The notes: generated by a model from the sequence alone, not told the origin. Positions 10,757-20,665 are shown, counted from the first letter of the stretch. The stretch: DNA of 64,000 bases from Campylobacteraceae bacterium (GCA_031263195.1 JAISGD010000001.1:62001-126000); one strand, 5' to 3'. Program-made: numbers and translations.

Positions 10757-11628
10757 GTGAGCAAAGAGCCGGATTTGTTGCAGTAATAGGCAAGCCAAAT
10801 GCTGGCAAAAGCTCGCTTTTAAATTGGCTTTTGGATGAAAAAATCGCTATGGTTTCCAAAAAAGCTAACGCTACAAGAAAAAGAACTAACGCGATAGTTA
10901 TGTACGGCTTAACGCAATTTGTTTTTATTGATACTCCTGGAATCCACAATAGTGAGAAACTTTTAAATAAATTTATGCTTGAAGAAACCATAAAAGCTAT
11001 TGGAGATGCAGACTTAATACTATTTTTATCACCGGCAACCGACTTTTTGCAAAGTTACAAAGATTTTCTATCTAAAGAACCAAAAACTCCTCATATAGTG
11101 CTGCTAACAAAATGTGATAAAATCACTAACAAACAACTTTTGGAAAAACTATCTGAATTTGAGCCTTATAAATCAAACTTCAAAACGCTTATACCAATAT
11201 CCATAAAACAAAAAGGCGCAAAAAACTATCTACTGAATGAACTGCAAAAATTTATCCCGAAGCACCCGTATTTTTACGATCCGGAACTTATTAGCACACA
11301 AATGATGCGAGAGATTTACGCCGAATATATAAGAGAAGCTATTTTTGAATTTGTCAGCGAGGAAGTACCATACTCTTCTCATGTACTCATAGATAGAGTT
11401 GAAGAAAATGAAAAAATTGATAGAGTGTACGCAACTATTATAGTTGAAAAAGAGAATCAAAAAAATATACTTATCGGACAAGGCGGAAAAACAATAAAAA
11501 AGATAAGTATTTATGCAAGACAGATGATGGAAAAGTTAACCGGTAAGCAAATTTTCATCAAGATATCTATAAATTGTAATAAAAATTGGACAAAAAACGA
11601 AAAAATATTGATAAATTTCGGTTTTTAA
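10753..11628 (+). CDS. era: GTPase Era
   Basis: Ribosome-assembly GTPase that binds the 3' end of 16S rRNA. G1 is GKPNAGKSS, G3 DTPGIH and G4 TKCD; the C-terminal KH domain carries GQGGKTIKKI. The 291-residue length is typical. The start is a GTG inside the hslU stop overlap (GTGA). The tail IFIKISINCNKNWTKNEKIL replaces the commoner VKVKKDWR but keeps the W-K-N core. Confidence 0.96.
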   Translation: MSEQRAGFVAVIGKPNAGKSSLLNWLLDEKIAMVSKKANATRKRTNAIVMYGLTQFVFIDTPGIHNSEKLLNKFMLEETIKAIGDADLILFLSPATDFLQSYKDFLSKEPKTPHIVLLTKCDKITNKQLLEKLSEFEPYKSNFKTLIPISIKQKGAKNYLLNELQKFIPKHPYFYDPELISTQMMREIYAEYIREAIFEFVSEEVPYSSHVLIDRVEENEKIDRVYATIIVEKENQKNILIGQGGKTIKKISIYARQMMEKLTGKQIFIKISINCNKNWTKNEKILINFGF

Positions 11629-11690
11629 TGAACGCAAACAGTGTTTTTTATGTTACAATAACCTCGTTATAGTCTTAAGGATGGGTATTA

Positions 11691-13241
11691 ATGGCAAAGT
11701 TAAAAAAAGAAAAATCTGGTAACTACGCTTCGTCTATAGTAACAATAGATCCGTATTCTGTTACATCTTATACATTTGATTCTAACGAGATGAGAGAGAA
11801 TGATTTACATAAGTCATCTTTCAAAAACAGTAGTTTTTTTATATCTTACGTAATGACAAAAGATATTGTTTCCGGAACACTTGAAATTAGCAGAAGTATT
11901 CCTGAAAGTGACCTTAAAGATGCTCTTGAGATAAAAGCGTATGAAGATTTAGGGTTGGACTCATCTATAAACTATAAAATCAATTATATCGAAACAGCAG
12001 CTTCTGCTAGCGATCAAAAGAATTACATATATGATGTATTTGCGGTTAATAGCGACATCATAATGCAAAATTTTCTACCATTAAGAAAAAAAATATCTTA
12101 TGTGGATTATATTACGGCCGCTCCGTTTCTTATCGGCGCACTCTATAGAAAAGGTATCATAGACCAACATGGCGGTGCGGAGTGTTTTATCTACTTTCAA
12201 AAAAATGATGCATTTTTAGCTTTATACCAAAACGGACATTACCTATACTCCAAATCTTTGCGTTATTCGCTTCGTGAAATAAATGAGAGATTTTGTTCTT
12301 TGCTCGGAGAGAGAATAGATGAAGATACATTCTTTTCAATGTTAAAAAAAGATGGATTGAATACAACAGATATAAAATACCAGCAACAGTTTATGAAGCT
12401 TTTCGGGGAGATATTTTTATATATAAACGATATCTCCGTTTATGCGAAAAGATATTGCAATATCTCACAAATAGCAAGAGTTTATATAGGCACGGATATC
12501 GGTATTATATTTGGCATGAATGAATACGCTAAAAGTTACATGGGCGTTGAGGCGTTTGATTTCAACTTTAATATTTCAATTAATTCAAGAGAAAATTATA
12601 TAGATCAAATACATGTAATGATGGCTCTGGCCGCTCAAATATATGAAGAGTCGGATGACAACAGCACAACTACTAACTTTACTATTTTTAAGCGTCCGGA
12701 TCCGCTCTCAAAAAGACCGGCTGGTAAGTTCCTTGCTGTAGCTGGATTAGCACTTGCTGTTTCATTGGCATATCCGGCATATCAGTATGGTGTTGGAGCT
12801 TATAAATTAATATCTTACAATATCAAAAAATCAAAATATAATGACGTAAAACCTCAAGCTGATGCTCTTAGAGTACAGCTTAGTAGTTTAAAATCGCAAA
12901 GTGAAGCAATTAATGAACAATTGACTGCCGAGAGAACCATCCTAAGAACGAGAACAAGTTTGTTGGAAGAGATTCGTTCTAAAAGAATTGATTACGCGAT
13001 GAAAGCTACTGTTATATCCGATATGGTTAGCTTGTCTAATAATAATAGCGTTAAAATAGAAAAGATAGAACAGCACAATAACACAGTAGTGATATCGCTT
13101 GTCGGACCTGACGAGAAGCGATTTACGGAATTTATAAACGCTATAGCCGATACTAAAAAATACAGCGTAAGGACAAAAGAGATAAGTAAAGACGCTAATA
13201 CTAGCAGATACAGAAGCGACATCAATATGGAGATATTATAA
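11691..13241 (+). CDS. mshI: MshI/GspL-like (PilM-PilN type) assembly platform protein
   Basis: First gene of a type IV pilus/type II secretion-like cluster. The 516-residue protein has a long cytoplasmic N-terminal region (1-345) that looks like a degenerate actin-like PilM/GspL domain, one transmembrane segment at about 349-368 (FLAVAGLALAVSLAYPAY), a coiled coil at about 380-430 and a small periplasmic alpha/beta domain of PilN type at about 440-516. This fused PilM-PilN plan is that of MshI and GspL, which link the ATPase to the inner-membrane platform. The identity relies mainly on gene order (I-J-K-L-M-N-E-G) and domain layout, not on strong motifs. Confidence 0.65.
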   Translation: MAKLKKEKSGNYASSIVTIDPYSVTSYTFDSNEMRENDLHKSSFKNSSFFISYVMTKDIVSGTLEISRSIPESDLKDALEIKAYEDLGLDSSINYKINYIETAASASDQKNYIYDVFAVNSDIIMQNFLPLRKKISYVDYITAAPFLIGALYRKGIIDQHGGAECFIYFQKNDAFLALYQNGHYLYSKSLRYSLREINERFCSLLGERIDEDTFFSMLKKDGLNTTDIKYQQQFMKLFGEIFLYINDISVYAKRYCNISQIARVYIGTDIGIIFGMNEYAKSYMGVEAFDFNFNISINSRENYIDQIHVMMALAAQIYEESDDNSTTTNFTIFKRPDPLSKRPAGKFLAVAGLALAVSLAYPAYQYGVGAYKLISYNIKKSKYNDVKPQADALRVQLSSLKSQSEAINEQLTAERTILRTRTSLLEEIRSKRIDYAMKATVISDMVSLSNNNSVKIEKIEQHNNTVVISLVGPDEKRFTEFINAIADTKKYSVRTKEISKDANTSRYRSDINMEIL

Positions 13242-13882
13242 TGAACAACGATACGCTTTTAGACAAACTGGACAATTATCTTTCCTCAAAAAAAGTAAGT
13301 GAAACTTATTTGATTTACCTTGTAGTGGTAGGTATCATTGCTTTTATTGTATATTATCTTGTATTTCCGGAGGCGGAAAAGTTTTATAATCGATATACGG
13401 CGCAATTAACTCAAATTACACTAGACCTTAGAAACGAAGAGGTATATATAGAAAACGGTAAACCTCAAGTAATTGTCTTTGAGACTGAAAACAAGAATAA
13501 TGGCGAACTGTTGAAAGATATGCAATATGTAAACAGCTATGTGAACGGAAAACTAAAAGAATTATCATATCTTCTTTTCAATGATAAAAGCTGGGCTTCG
13601 TTTATGGATAGGATAACAGCTTTGGCCAAAGACTATAAAATCAATATTTTAAAAATAGAAAATGATTTCAAAGACAATAAAGACTTGCAAAATGGAAAAA
13701 TTGAACAAGTCTTAAATATAGATATAGATTCTCGCGGTTCTTTTCATAACGTCATAAAATTTATCAATGCCCTCGAAGAGAGTCAATTGGTTGTTGATGT
13801 TTATGAGAGTAAAATATCAAGCAATACTACAAGTGTACTTGATAGCAATATTAAACTTGCAGTATGGGGGATGTTATATTGA
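13241..13882 (+). CDS. mshJ: MshJ/PilO-like (GspM-type) platform protein
   Basis: 213 residues. A short cytoplasmic tail, one transmembrane helix at about 23-42 (YLIYLVVVGIIAFIVYYLVF), a coiled-coil stretch to about 105, and a C-terminal ferredoxin-like periplasmic domain fit the PilO/GspM/MshJ family, which pairs with the PilN-like part of the upstream protein. The start overlaps the previous stop by one base. Sequence motifs are weak in this family, so the assignment is by size, topology and position before a PilP-like gene and a secretin. Confidence 0.6.
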   Translation: MNNDTLLDKLDNYLSSKKVSETYLIYLVVVGIIAFIVYYLVFPEAEKFYNRYTAQLTQITLDLRNEEVYIENGKPQVIVFETENKNNGELLKDMQYVNSYVNGKLKELSYLLFNDKSWASFMDRITALAKDYKINILKIENDFKDNKDLQNGKIEQVLNIDIDSRGSFHNVIKFINALEESQLVVDVYESKISSNTTSVLDSNIKLAVWGMLY

Positions 13883-14289
13883 AAAAATATTTTTTAATGG
13901 CTGCCATATTAATTGGTATGCTTAATCTATTTGGAGATAGCAGTAGCGCGGATATAGCAAAATACGACAGGTACTTTAATGAGATCAATGAAGTGCGTGT
14001 TGGTATTTCTGGTGATGAAATAGACAAATTGGCTGATCCTTTCGCCGTTATAAGGACAGCAGCTGTTGAAAACACTGGTAACAACACTGCAGGCCCTACA
14101 TTTCAACTAAATGCCATACTTGAAAATAAGGTTAAAATTAATGACTCTTGGTTAAAACAGGGTTCATTGATACACGGTTTAAGAGTTATTGCCATAAAAC
14201 AAAAAAGTGTTGTTTTAAGCAATGAAAATAGAAGATTAGAATTATTCTTAAGGGAAAAAAATGAAAATAGCATCATTACAGCAAATTAA
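13879..14289 (+). CDS. mshK: MshK/PilP-like periplasmic protein
   Basis: Small exported protein ahead of the secretin, the position of MshK/PilP, which in related systems connects the inner-membrane platform to the secretin. I start it at the TTG that overlaps the previous stop (TTGA), with GGGGG 8 bases upstream; an in-frame ATG at 13864 is an alternative. From the TTG the protein is 136 residues with a signal peptide MKKYFLMAAILIGMLNLFG. The mature part ends in a short strand-rich domain (TFQLNAILENKVKINDSWLK...GLRVIAIKQKSVVLS), like the beta-domain of PilP/GspC. Acidic-free motif evidence is lacking, so confidence is moderate. Confidence 0.58.
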   Translation: MKKYFLMAAILIGMLNLFGDSSSADIAKYDRYFNEINEVRVGISGDEIDKLADPFAVIRTAAVENTGNNTAGPTFQLNAILENKVKINDSWLKQGSLIHGLRVIAIKQKSVVLSNENRRLELFLREKNENSIITAN

Positions 14290-15874
14290 GAAAAGCTTTG
14301 CTTTCGCAGCTTGCGTGGCGTTACTTGCTTTATTGCCTCAATATTCGTTTGCGGCTCCTCAAAGCAACAAAACTTTGCAAACAAAAAAAGGGTGCGAGTA
14401 TAAAAATTTAAATATAAAAATAAATGCTAATGTGCAGTTAGTAGAAGTACTGTCGCAGTTATCCGAATTATGTGACTTTAGTGTTGTTTTTGCCGATGCT
14501 CCGGCAATAGAGATAGCAAATCAGCCGCTATACGGTACAAACATTAAAGATAAATCGCTTTTTGAAACGCTGGATATTTTGTTGGCCTCAAATAATCTTA
14601 ATTATGAATATAAAAACAGCGTTCTCAAATTATCAGCGCTTGAAACAAAAAGTTTTAAAGTTGATTATATAACATCTATCAGGCAAGGAACCGCAACCAT
14701 GAGCGCTTCCGTAAGCGCTACGCCTCAAGAAGCCGGTGGTACCAGTGAGGCTCCGGATAAAGCGGATAATTCCATAACCGTTAAAGAAGAGTTTGATTTT
14801 TGGAAAACTATTGATGCTGAAGTACAAGCTGTAGTTAATACGGGCAGAGAGATATATGTCGCAAAACCACCTATTATAAATCCTAAAGCCGGTCTTGTAA
14901 CCATAACAGCCACCAAAGAGCAATTACAAAGAGCTCAAGACTATTTCGACGCACTTAAAAATAGACTTTTAAAACAAGTATTGATTGATGTTACAATCTT
15001 ATCGGTTGACTTAAACGACGACAATAGAATGGGTATAGACTGGTCAAAATTTCAACTTGGATTTATCGCTGATGCAGCAAGCGATATAATAGGTATAAAC
15101 ACAGGTTCATCATGGTCAAATAATAATTGGAAAATGCAAAATGGGCCCAATGCGGCAGCAGCCGGTGAAAGGATAGCCAGATTCGGCAGCAGCGGACACA
15201 TTGATTCCAATGATATAGGAAAATTTGTCGCTTTCAATGCCGGTGTCTCTTTCTCTCTTGACGGTGTTTTTGATTTCCTAAAAGAAAAAGGTAAAACAAA
15301 CGTCGTATCTAATCCTAAAGTTCTAACTCTTAATAATCAGCAAGCGCTTATCACTGTAGGTGACACGATAAATTATCAAACAACAGAGACAACAAGCAAT
15401 GCCGGAAGTGGCAATGGTAACGTTATCTCCGAAGATGTTACCAACTACTCCGTATTTATCGGCATTTTACTAAACTTACTACCGACAATATCGGATGATA
15501 ACAATATCATGTTAAGGATTAACCCTTCTATTAGCGATTTTAAATATGTAGAAGATAATCAAAAACAGACGACGCCAAGAAGGATAGCTCCGGATACAAC
15601 TGAGAAAAAACTCTCAACTGTAGTAAATGTTAAAAATGGTGATACTATTGTGCTTGGCGGACTAATAACAAACTCTGTTGTACATACAAATAAAGGCGTT
15701 CCGGTATTAGGAAGTATTCCTTTGCTTGGATATGCATTTAAATATGCCGGTGAAGAGACAAAAACAAAAGAGCTTGTATTTATAATTACTCCTAAAATTA
15801 TAGGTGAAGAGGATACATCGGCTATTTCAGCTAAATCCTTAGATGATTTAGGCTATAAATCTCTTGGTAGATAA
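14261..15874 (+). CDS. mshL: Secretin (MshL/CtsD/GspD family)
   Basis: Outer-membrane channel of the assembly apparatus. 537 residues. The signal peptide ends at about 32 (QYSFAA). An STN/N0-like domain at about 50-115 carries the repeatable LSELCDFSVVFAD pattern; an N1-like domain lies near 190-235; the C-terminal secretin domain (about 320-525) contains NVVSNPKVLTLNNQQA, LGGLITNSVVHTNKGVPVLGS and TKELVFIITPKII, typical of the family. It overlaps the upstream gene by 29 bases, and AAGGGA 7 bases before the ATG supports this start. It corresponds to CtsD in the C. jejuni transformation locus. Confidence 0.9.
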   Translation: MKIASLQQIKKSFAFAACVALLALLPQYSFAAPQSNKTLQTKKGCEYKNLNIKINANVQLVEVLSQLSELCDFSVVFADAPAIEIANQPLYGTNIKDKSLFETLDILLASNNLNYEYKNSVLKLSALETKSFKVDYITSIRQGTATMSASVSATPQEAGGTSEAPDKADNSITVKEEFDFWKTIDAEVQAVVNTGREIYVAKPPIINPKAGLVTITATKEQLQRAQDYFDALKNRLLKQVLIDVTILSVDLNDDNRMGIDWSKFQLGFIADAASDIIGINTGSSWSNNNWKMQNGPNAAAAGERIARFGSSGHIDSNDIGKFVAFNAGVSFSLDGVFDFLKEKGKTNVVSNPKVLTLNNQQALITVGDTINYQTTETTSNAGSGNGNVISEDVTNYSVFIGILLNLLPTISDDNNIMLRINPSISDFKYVEDNQKQTTPRRIAPDTTEKKLSTVVNVKNGDTIVLGGLITNSVVHTNKGVPVLGSIPLLGYAFKYAGEETKTKELVFIITPKIIGEEDTSAISAKSLDDLGYKSLGR

Positions 15875-16695
15875 TGGAAGGTACTTTAAATAGATTTTCG
15901 GATGTCAAGAATATATTTGTTGAAGGCAGAGTCTTTGACTATATAAATCTTGACAAGTCCGTAATCGCTTATGGCAAACTATCCAACGCTATAAGCAAGC
16001 CGCTGAAACTTGTCCTCTTTTATGGTAAACCAGGTAGCGGTAAAACATTTTTACTGGAGAAGATATATAGCGACCTTAGAGGCAAATACCCTATTGTCTT
16101 TTTTCCAAGACCTTTTTTTGACGAGAAACAGTTTTTAAAATCTCTATTTGAAGAGGTATTCGCCGTCAAAGCACCTCTATTTAGCGGCTATGAAGAGTTC
16201 TTGGCAATATATAAAGCAAAAGTACCGAAGATTTCCGAACAAACTACCGTAACAGTTCTTTTAGACGAAGCCCAGCTCTATCCTAAAGATTTAACGGAGA
16301 AGGTTCGTTTAATGGCTGATACAAGGCTATTTAAATTTCTTTTTACTGTTCACAAAACGGAAAAAGAGGAAATTTTGGCAAAAGACTACTTTAAAACAAG
16401 AATCTGGGAGAGTATAGAACTTGGTAATTCAGAAATGGCTGAAATCCGTTCATATTTAGAAAAAAAGTTCTTATATCATAACAAATTTGAATATTTTACA
16501 TATCTTAAAGACTATATTTCACTTATATTTTTAATAACACATGGCAATCTTAGAACAGTCAACAAACTTTTGTTTAAACTGTTTGAGATATACGAATACT
16601 ATGAATCAAATAAGCCGTCAATCGCATCCGATAAAAGTAATAGAAAAAAATTGATTGAAATGGCAGGAATCGCAACAGGACTAATCAATGCTTAA
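15874..16695 (+). CDS. mshM: ExeA-like AAA ATPase (MshM/CtsP position)
   Basis: 273-residue P-loop ATPase of the ExeA/MshM type. Walker A is GKPGSGKTF near 52-60 and Walker B VLLDEAQ near 130. ExeA-family members interact with peptidoglycan during secretin assembly, but this one has no visible transmembrane or peptidoglycan-binding domain, as in MshM. In Campylobacter the gene at this position (ctsP) encodes an NTP-binding protein needed for transformation. It starts on the last base of the secretin stop. Confidence 0.8.
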   Translation: MEGTLNRFSDVKNIFVEGRVFDYINLDKSVIAYGKLSNAISKPLKLVLFYGKPGSGKTFLLEKIYSDLRGKYPIVFFPRPFFDEKQFLKSLFEEVFAVKAPLFSGYEEFLAIYKAKVPKISEQTTVTVLLDEAQLYPKDLTEKVRLMADTRLFKFLFTVHKTEKEEILAKDYFKTRIWESIELGNSEMAEIRSYLEKKFLYHNKFEYFTYLKDYISLIFLITHGNLRTVNKLLFKLFEIYEYYESNKPSIASDKSNRKKLIEMAGIATGLINA

Positions 16696-17458
16696 AACCG
16701 AAGAGATAATAACACTTGAGGAGCGCTGGAAAGAGTACAAAAACAGAATTGTTTTTAGAAGACTTGTAGCTATTTTCCTTGTACTTCTCTTTATAGCATC
16801 GCTTATACTCCTCTTTCTTGTTCTAAGAGACAGTTCAATAAACAATACTAAAATAGACAACAATCAAACAGAGCGTAATGAAATAAATCAAACCTTAAAC
16901 ACCAATACGACAACAATCACTATTAAGCCGGAAGAGACAGATACCACTGCAGCGTCAATAATAAATAACCAAACGATAAAAACAGAAGCCGTCAAGCCCA
17001 CAGAAACATCAACGACAAATACTTCTACTAAAAGCAATGCTATAATTGACGATTCTACAAAAAAGATTAATAACACTACTGATGAACAACTTCCTAAAAT
17101 GCAAGAAATTATCAAACCTCCTGCAGAAAATAAGATTATTATAGAGACAAACGATATACAAAATATAGAAGAGTTGATAAAAAAATTTGAGGCTTCAAAT
17201 AACATAGTTTTTGCCACAATGATTTCCGAAGAGTATTTTGAGAGAAAAAACTATAGAAAATCACTAGAGTGGGCATTGAGAGCTAATGAAGTAGATTCAC
17301 AAAATGAATTAAGTTGGATTATGTTTGCCAAAAGCCAGGTAAAACTTGGTAAAATAGATGATGCCATACGGGCTTTAGAGATATATACCGATTATGCTAA
17401 AGGCGCGACAAGCTCAGCTAATCTATTAAAAAATATTAGAAGCGGCGAATATAGATAA
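16688..17458 (+). CDS. mshN: MshN/CtsX-position TPR membrane protein
   Basis: 256 residues. A charged cytoplasmic N-terminus, one transmembrane helix at about 22-43 (LVAIFLVLLFIASLILLFLV), a long low-complexity periplasmic linker rich in Thr, Asn and Ile (about 50-150), and a C-terminal region of two TPR-like helical hairpins (about 165-256, with RKNYRKSLEWALRANEVD and LGKIDDAIRALEIYTD). MshN has the same membrane-linker-TPR layout and the same place between mshM and mshE. It overlaps mshM by 8 bases. Confidence 0.65.
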   Translation: MLKTEEIITLEERWKEYKNRIVFRRLVAIFLVLLFIASLILLFLVLRDSSINNTKIDNNQTERNEINQTLNTNTTTITIKPEETDTTAASIINNQTIKTEAVKPTETSTTNTSTKSNAIIDDSTKKINNTTDEQLPKMQEIIKPPAENKIIIETNDIQNIEELIKKFEASNNIVFATMISEEYFERKNYRKSLEWALRANEVDSQNELSWIMFAKSQVKLGKIDDAIRALEIYTDYAKGATSSANLLKNIRSGEYR

Positions 17459-17485
17459 AGTGTTATAGATAATAGGAGTTTTTAG

Positions 17486-19240
17486 ATGGAAGAATTAGGA
17501 GCGGCAGACGCTATTATTAATTACCTTGTTGGAAATAGAATTATAGATGAGCAAACCGCTGAAAAAATTAAAAGCGAAGCCGCTAACGATGACTCTTCTT
17601 TAGGTTCTGTTCTTATCGACAGTGGTTACTTTTCAAAAGACGACCTTCTTATTTTACTTTTGGGATTTTATAAAAGCGGAACAATTACGTTAGATAGCAT
17701 CACAACTGAGTTCGGCATACAGCCGGAGGTATTTTTAAGTTTTCTTGCAAAAGAGTCAGGACTTGAATATATAGATTTGGATGCTATAGATATTGACTAT
17801 AAATTATCAAAAAGAGTTGCACTCCCACAATTAAAAAAATATGACGCTCTACCCGTAAAAGAAGATGATATCAATATATATATTGCAGTAAAAGACCCTT
17901 CAAATATGGCGACTATTGACGGACTGCAAAGATTGTTCAATAGAAAAATGGTTAAGGCAGTCATAGCTGATCCGACTTTAATTGAAAAATATTTCAATAA
18001 AATAGAACTTAGCGAAAGTATCAACGGTATCATCAATGAGATAAGACGCGAGATAACAACAAGTGCAGCAAATAATCCTCAGGAATCTTCCGGTATTTTG
18101 AAACTTATAGAGGCGATATTAAAAACATCTATCCTTGCACGAGCGAGCGATATTCACATAGAACCGACTGAAAAAAACTGTATAGTCAGAAGTAGAATAG
18201 ATGGCATGCTCGCGGAAACATTCGTATTTGAAAAGGATATATATCCGCCCTTGTCTTCCAGAATAAAACTTTTATCTAATATGGATATAGCCGAAAAAAG
18301 AAAGCCTCAAGACGGTAGATTTTCAGCCAAAATATTAAGTAAAGAGTATGACTTTCGTATCTCTGCTTTGCCTACGCTATTTGGCGAATCGATAGTTTTG
18401 AGAATTTTGGACAAATCAAAAATTATGATCAAACTTGAAAACCTCGGCATGCACCCGTTAAATTATGAAAAATTCTCACGCTCCATGAGGGCTCCTTACG
18501 GTATTATTTTAGTTACCGGACCAACAGGAAGCGGTAAAAGCACAACGCTTTACGCAGCACTTAATGCTATAAAAAGTGTCGAATCAAAAATTATCACCGT
18601 TGAAGATCCGGTAGAGTACCAACTAAACCTTGTACAACAAGTACATGTAAACGAAAAAGCAAATCTTACATTCTCTTCGGCTTTGCGTTCTATCCTAAGA
18701 CAAGATCCGGATATTATAATGATAGGCGAGATTAGAGATCAGGAAACGCTTAGAATAGCCGTGCAAGCTGCTCTAACAGGGCACTTGGTTTTTTCAACGC
18801 TTCACACAAATGACGCTATAAGCGCGGTAACGAGAGTTATAGACATGGGTATAGAACCATATCTTATAAGCGGCGCTTTAGTAGCAATAGAAGCACAAAG
18901 ACTTGTAAGAAGACTTTGCCCTAACTGCAAGGCAAAAATCAATATACCAACAAATATGCTTAATAAAATAAAACCGTTCATTCCTGAAAATTATACATTC
19001 TACAAAGCCGTAGGATGTGAAAAATGTTCACAAACAGGTTATCTTGGACGCGAGATGATATCGGAGATTTTACCTATTAGTGAAAAAATTGCAAGCATGA
19101 TCGCTCAAGGCACTACTAAAGACGAGATTAAAAGGCAAGCCTATGCCGAAGGATTTATAGATATTTTCAAAGATGGCATTATCCGTGCGGCAAAAGGCAT
19201 AACATCTGTAGATGAAGTATTAAGGGTGGCAAAATCATGA
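17486..19240 (+). CDS. mshE: GspE/PilB-type assembly ATPase (MshE/CtsE)
   Basis: Hexameric ATPase that powers pilus or pseudopilus extension. 584 residues with an N-terminal MshEN/T2SSE_N domain (about 1-160), then the ATPase core: Walker A GPTGSGKSTT near 345-354, Asp box VEDPVEYQ, Walker B DPDIIMIGEIRD, and His box GHLVFSTLHTNDA. A tetracysteine zinc site (CPNC ... CEKCSQTGYLGR) is present near 475-515, typical of GspE/PilB extension ATPases and not of PilT. It is separated from mshN by 27 bases containing AGGAG, and overlaps mshG by 4 bases. Confidence 0.93.
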   Translation: MEELGAADAIINYLVGNRIIDEQTAEKIKSEAANDDSSLGSVLIDSGYFSKDDLLILLLGFYKSGTITLDSITTEFGIQPEVFLSFLAKESGLEYIDLDAIDIDYKLSKRVALPQLKKYDALPVKEDDINIYIAVKDPSNMATIDGLQRLFNRKMVKAVIADPTLIEKYFNKIELSESINGIINEIRREITTSAANNPQESSGILKLIEAILKTSILARASDIHIEPTEKNCIVRSRIDGMLAETFVFEKDIYPPLSSRIKLLSNMDIAEKRKPQDGRFSAKILSKEYDFRISALPTLFGESIVLRILDKSKIMIKLENLGMHPLNYEKFSRSMRAPYGIILVTGPTGSGKSTTLYAALNAIKSVESKIITVEDPVEYQLNLVQQVHVNEKANLTFSSALRSILRQDPDIIMIGEIRDQETLRIAVQAALTGHLVFSTLHTNDAISAVTRVIDMGIEPYLISGALVAIEAQRLVRRLCPNCKAKINIPTNMLNKIKPFIPENYTFYKAVGCEKCSQTGYLGREMISEILPISEKIASMIAQGTTKDEIKRQAYAEGFIDIFKDGIIRAAKGITSVDEVLRVAKS

Positions 19241-20496
19241 GTTTAAAATATTTTGAAGTCATATATTCGACTAAAGGTAAACAATCAAAAGTTGTTTTGC
19301 AGGCTGCGAACAGAGCTGAAACCATCAAGATTTTTAAAGCGAGAAATCCGGATAGCTCCATTGCAAAAATTACGGAAACATCGGTTCCGTTAAATGAAAC
19401 AATTGAAAAATTTAAAAATACTCTTATTGATGCAATATTTAAAAAAAGTGTAAAAACAGAGTTTCTTATCGCCTCATTCAGACAATTAGCCGTTATGGCA
19501 AATGCCGGTATTCCTATACACGACAGCGTCAAAGAAGTAGGAAAAGCGGCAGCCGATGAAAGATTGAGATCGATTTTTGCTAAAATAGATGATGATTTAA
19601 ACTCAGGTCTCAGTTTAACCGCTTCAGCTTCAGCTTTTAAAGAGGAGTTGGGAGATATCAGTATAGCTATGATAGAGCTTGGTGAAAATACCGGCAATAT
19701 GGCAGATTCACTAAAAAAACTTGCCGATATACTTGAAGAGGTTAATGACAATAAAAAGAAATTTAAAAAAGCCATCAGATATCCTCTGACTATTGTTACG
19801 GCAATGGCAATAGCGTTCATTATTTTGATGACTCAAGTTGTACCGAAGTTTAGAGATATTTTCAAACAACTCGGCGCAGAAGAGAAACTGCCGATACCGA
19901 CAAAAATACTGCTTAGCACAGAAAGTGTGCTTACTAACTATGGTTTGTATATCTTAGGTGTTGGTATTGTCGGATTTATATTTATTGCCCGTTCATACAA
20001 ACAAAATCCGATTTTTCATGCGCAGTGCGATAAATACATGCTTAAAACATATCTCATAGGAAAAATTATATTTTTTTCAAATCTAAACAGATTCACGCTT
20101 GTTCTATCAGAGTTGATACGTGCCGGTATTCCTGTCGTTGAAGCACTTGATACATCGCTTTTGACTATTACCAATACAACTCTTCAAGAGAGGCTGGCAT
20201 TAGTTAAAATATCCATCCAAAGAGGCGTATCACTCACCGACGCATTCAGAGAAACGGGACTTTTTGAAAATATGCTTATACAGATGATCCAAGCAGGAGA
20301 ACAGAGCGGCACTCTTGATATGATGTTATCAAAAGTTACGGATTACTTCAGGGATAGATTTAATGCGATTATAGATAACCTTTCAAGCTACATAGAGCCG
20401 ATTTTATTGGCGTTTTTGGCTTGTATGGTCTTACTTTTGGCGCTTGGTATATTTATGCCTATGTGGGAGATGGGAGCAGCCGCAAGAGGCGGATAA
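19237..20496 (+). CDS. mshG: GspF/PilC-type inner-membrane platform protein (MshG/CtsF)
   Basis: 419 residues with the two tandem T2SSF domains of the family: the first at about 85-205 (SFRQLAVMANAGIPIHDSV) and the second at about 285-410 (RFTLVLSELIRAGIPVVEALD). Transmembrane helices lie at about 183-203, 228-252 and 383-406. It is the rotary platform engaged by the GspE-type ATPase. It ends the cluster: after it comes a terminator and an unrelated pta promoter, so no minor pilin genes follow. Confidence 0.92.
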   Translation: MSLKYFEVIYSTKGKQSKVVLQAANRAETIKIFKARNPDSSIAKITETSVPLNETIEKFKNTLIDAIFKKSVKTEFLIASFRQLAVMANAGIPIHDSVKEVGKAAADERLRSIFAKIDDDLNSGLSLTASASAFKEELGDISIAMIELGENTGNMADSLKKLADILEEVNDNKKKFKKAIRYPLTIVTAMAIAFIILMTQVVPKFRDIFKQLGAEEKLPIPTKILLSTESVLTNYGLYILGVGIVGFIFIARSYKQNPIFHAQCDKYMLKTYLIGKIIFFSNLNRFTLVLSELIRAGIPVVEALDTSLLTITNTTLQERLALVKISIQRGVSLTDAFRETGLFENMLIQMIQAGEQSGTLDMMLSKVTDYFRDRFNAIIDNLSSYIEPILLAFLACMVLLLALGIFMPMWEMGAAARGG

Positions 20497-20566
20497 ATAG
20501 ACAGTTTTTCAAAACCACTTTATTATTACAAATAGTTACACTATTTATACTTCACTTTTTTAAAAC

Positions 20567-20597
20567 ATACTTTATTTCTCGCAATAAAGTATTTTTT
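20567..20597 (+). terminator. Rho-independent terminator of the Msh/Cts-like operon
   Basis: A 10-bp stem ATACTTTATT / AATAAAGTAT with a 6-base loop (20567-20592) followed directly by TTTTT. It lies 70 bases after the mshG stop. Confidence 0.8.
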
Positions 20598-20624
20598 ACA
20601 TATAATAATTTCTATTAATATAAT
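20595..20624 (+). promoter_or_regulatory. Predicted sigma-70 promoter for pta-ackA
   Basis: TTTACA at 20595-20600, an 18-base spacer, and TATAAT at 20619-20624; the -35 abuts the T tract of the upstream terminator. A second TATAAT sits at 20601-20606. AAAGGAAG just before 20666 serves as ribosome-binding site. Confidence 0.55.
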
Positions 20625-20665
20625 TTAATGCAAAAAATTTTAATAATTAATAAAGGAAGTATCAA

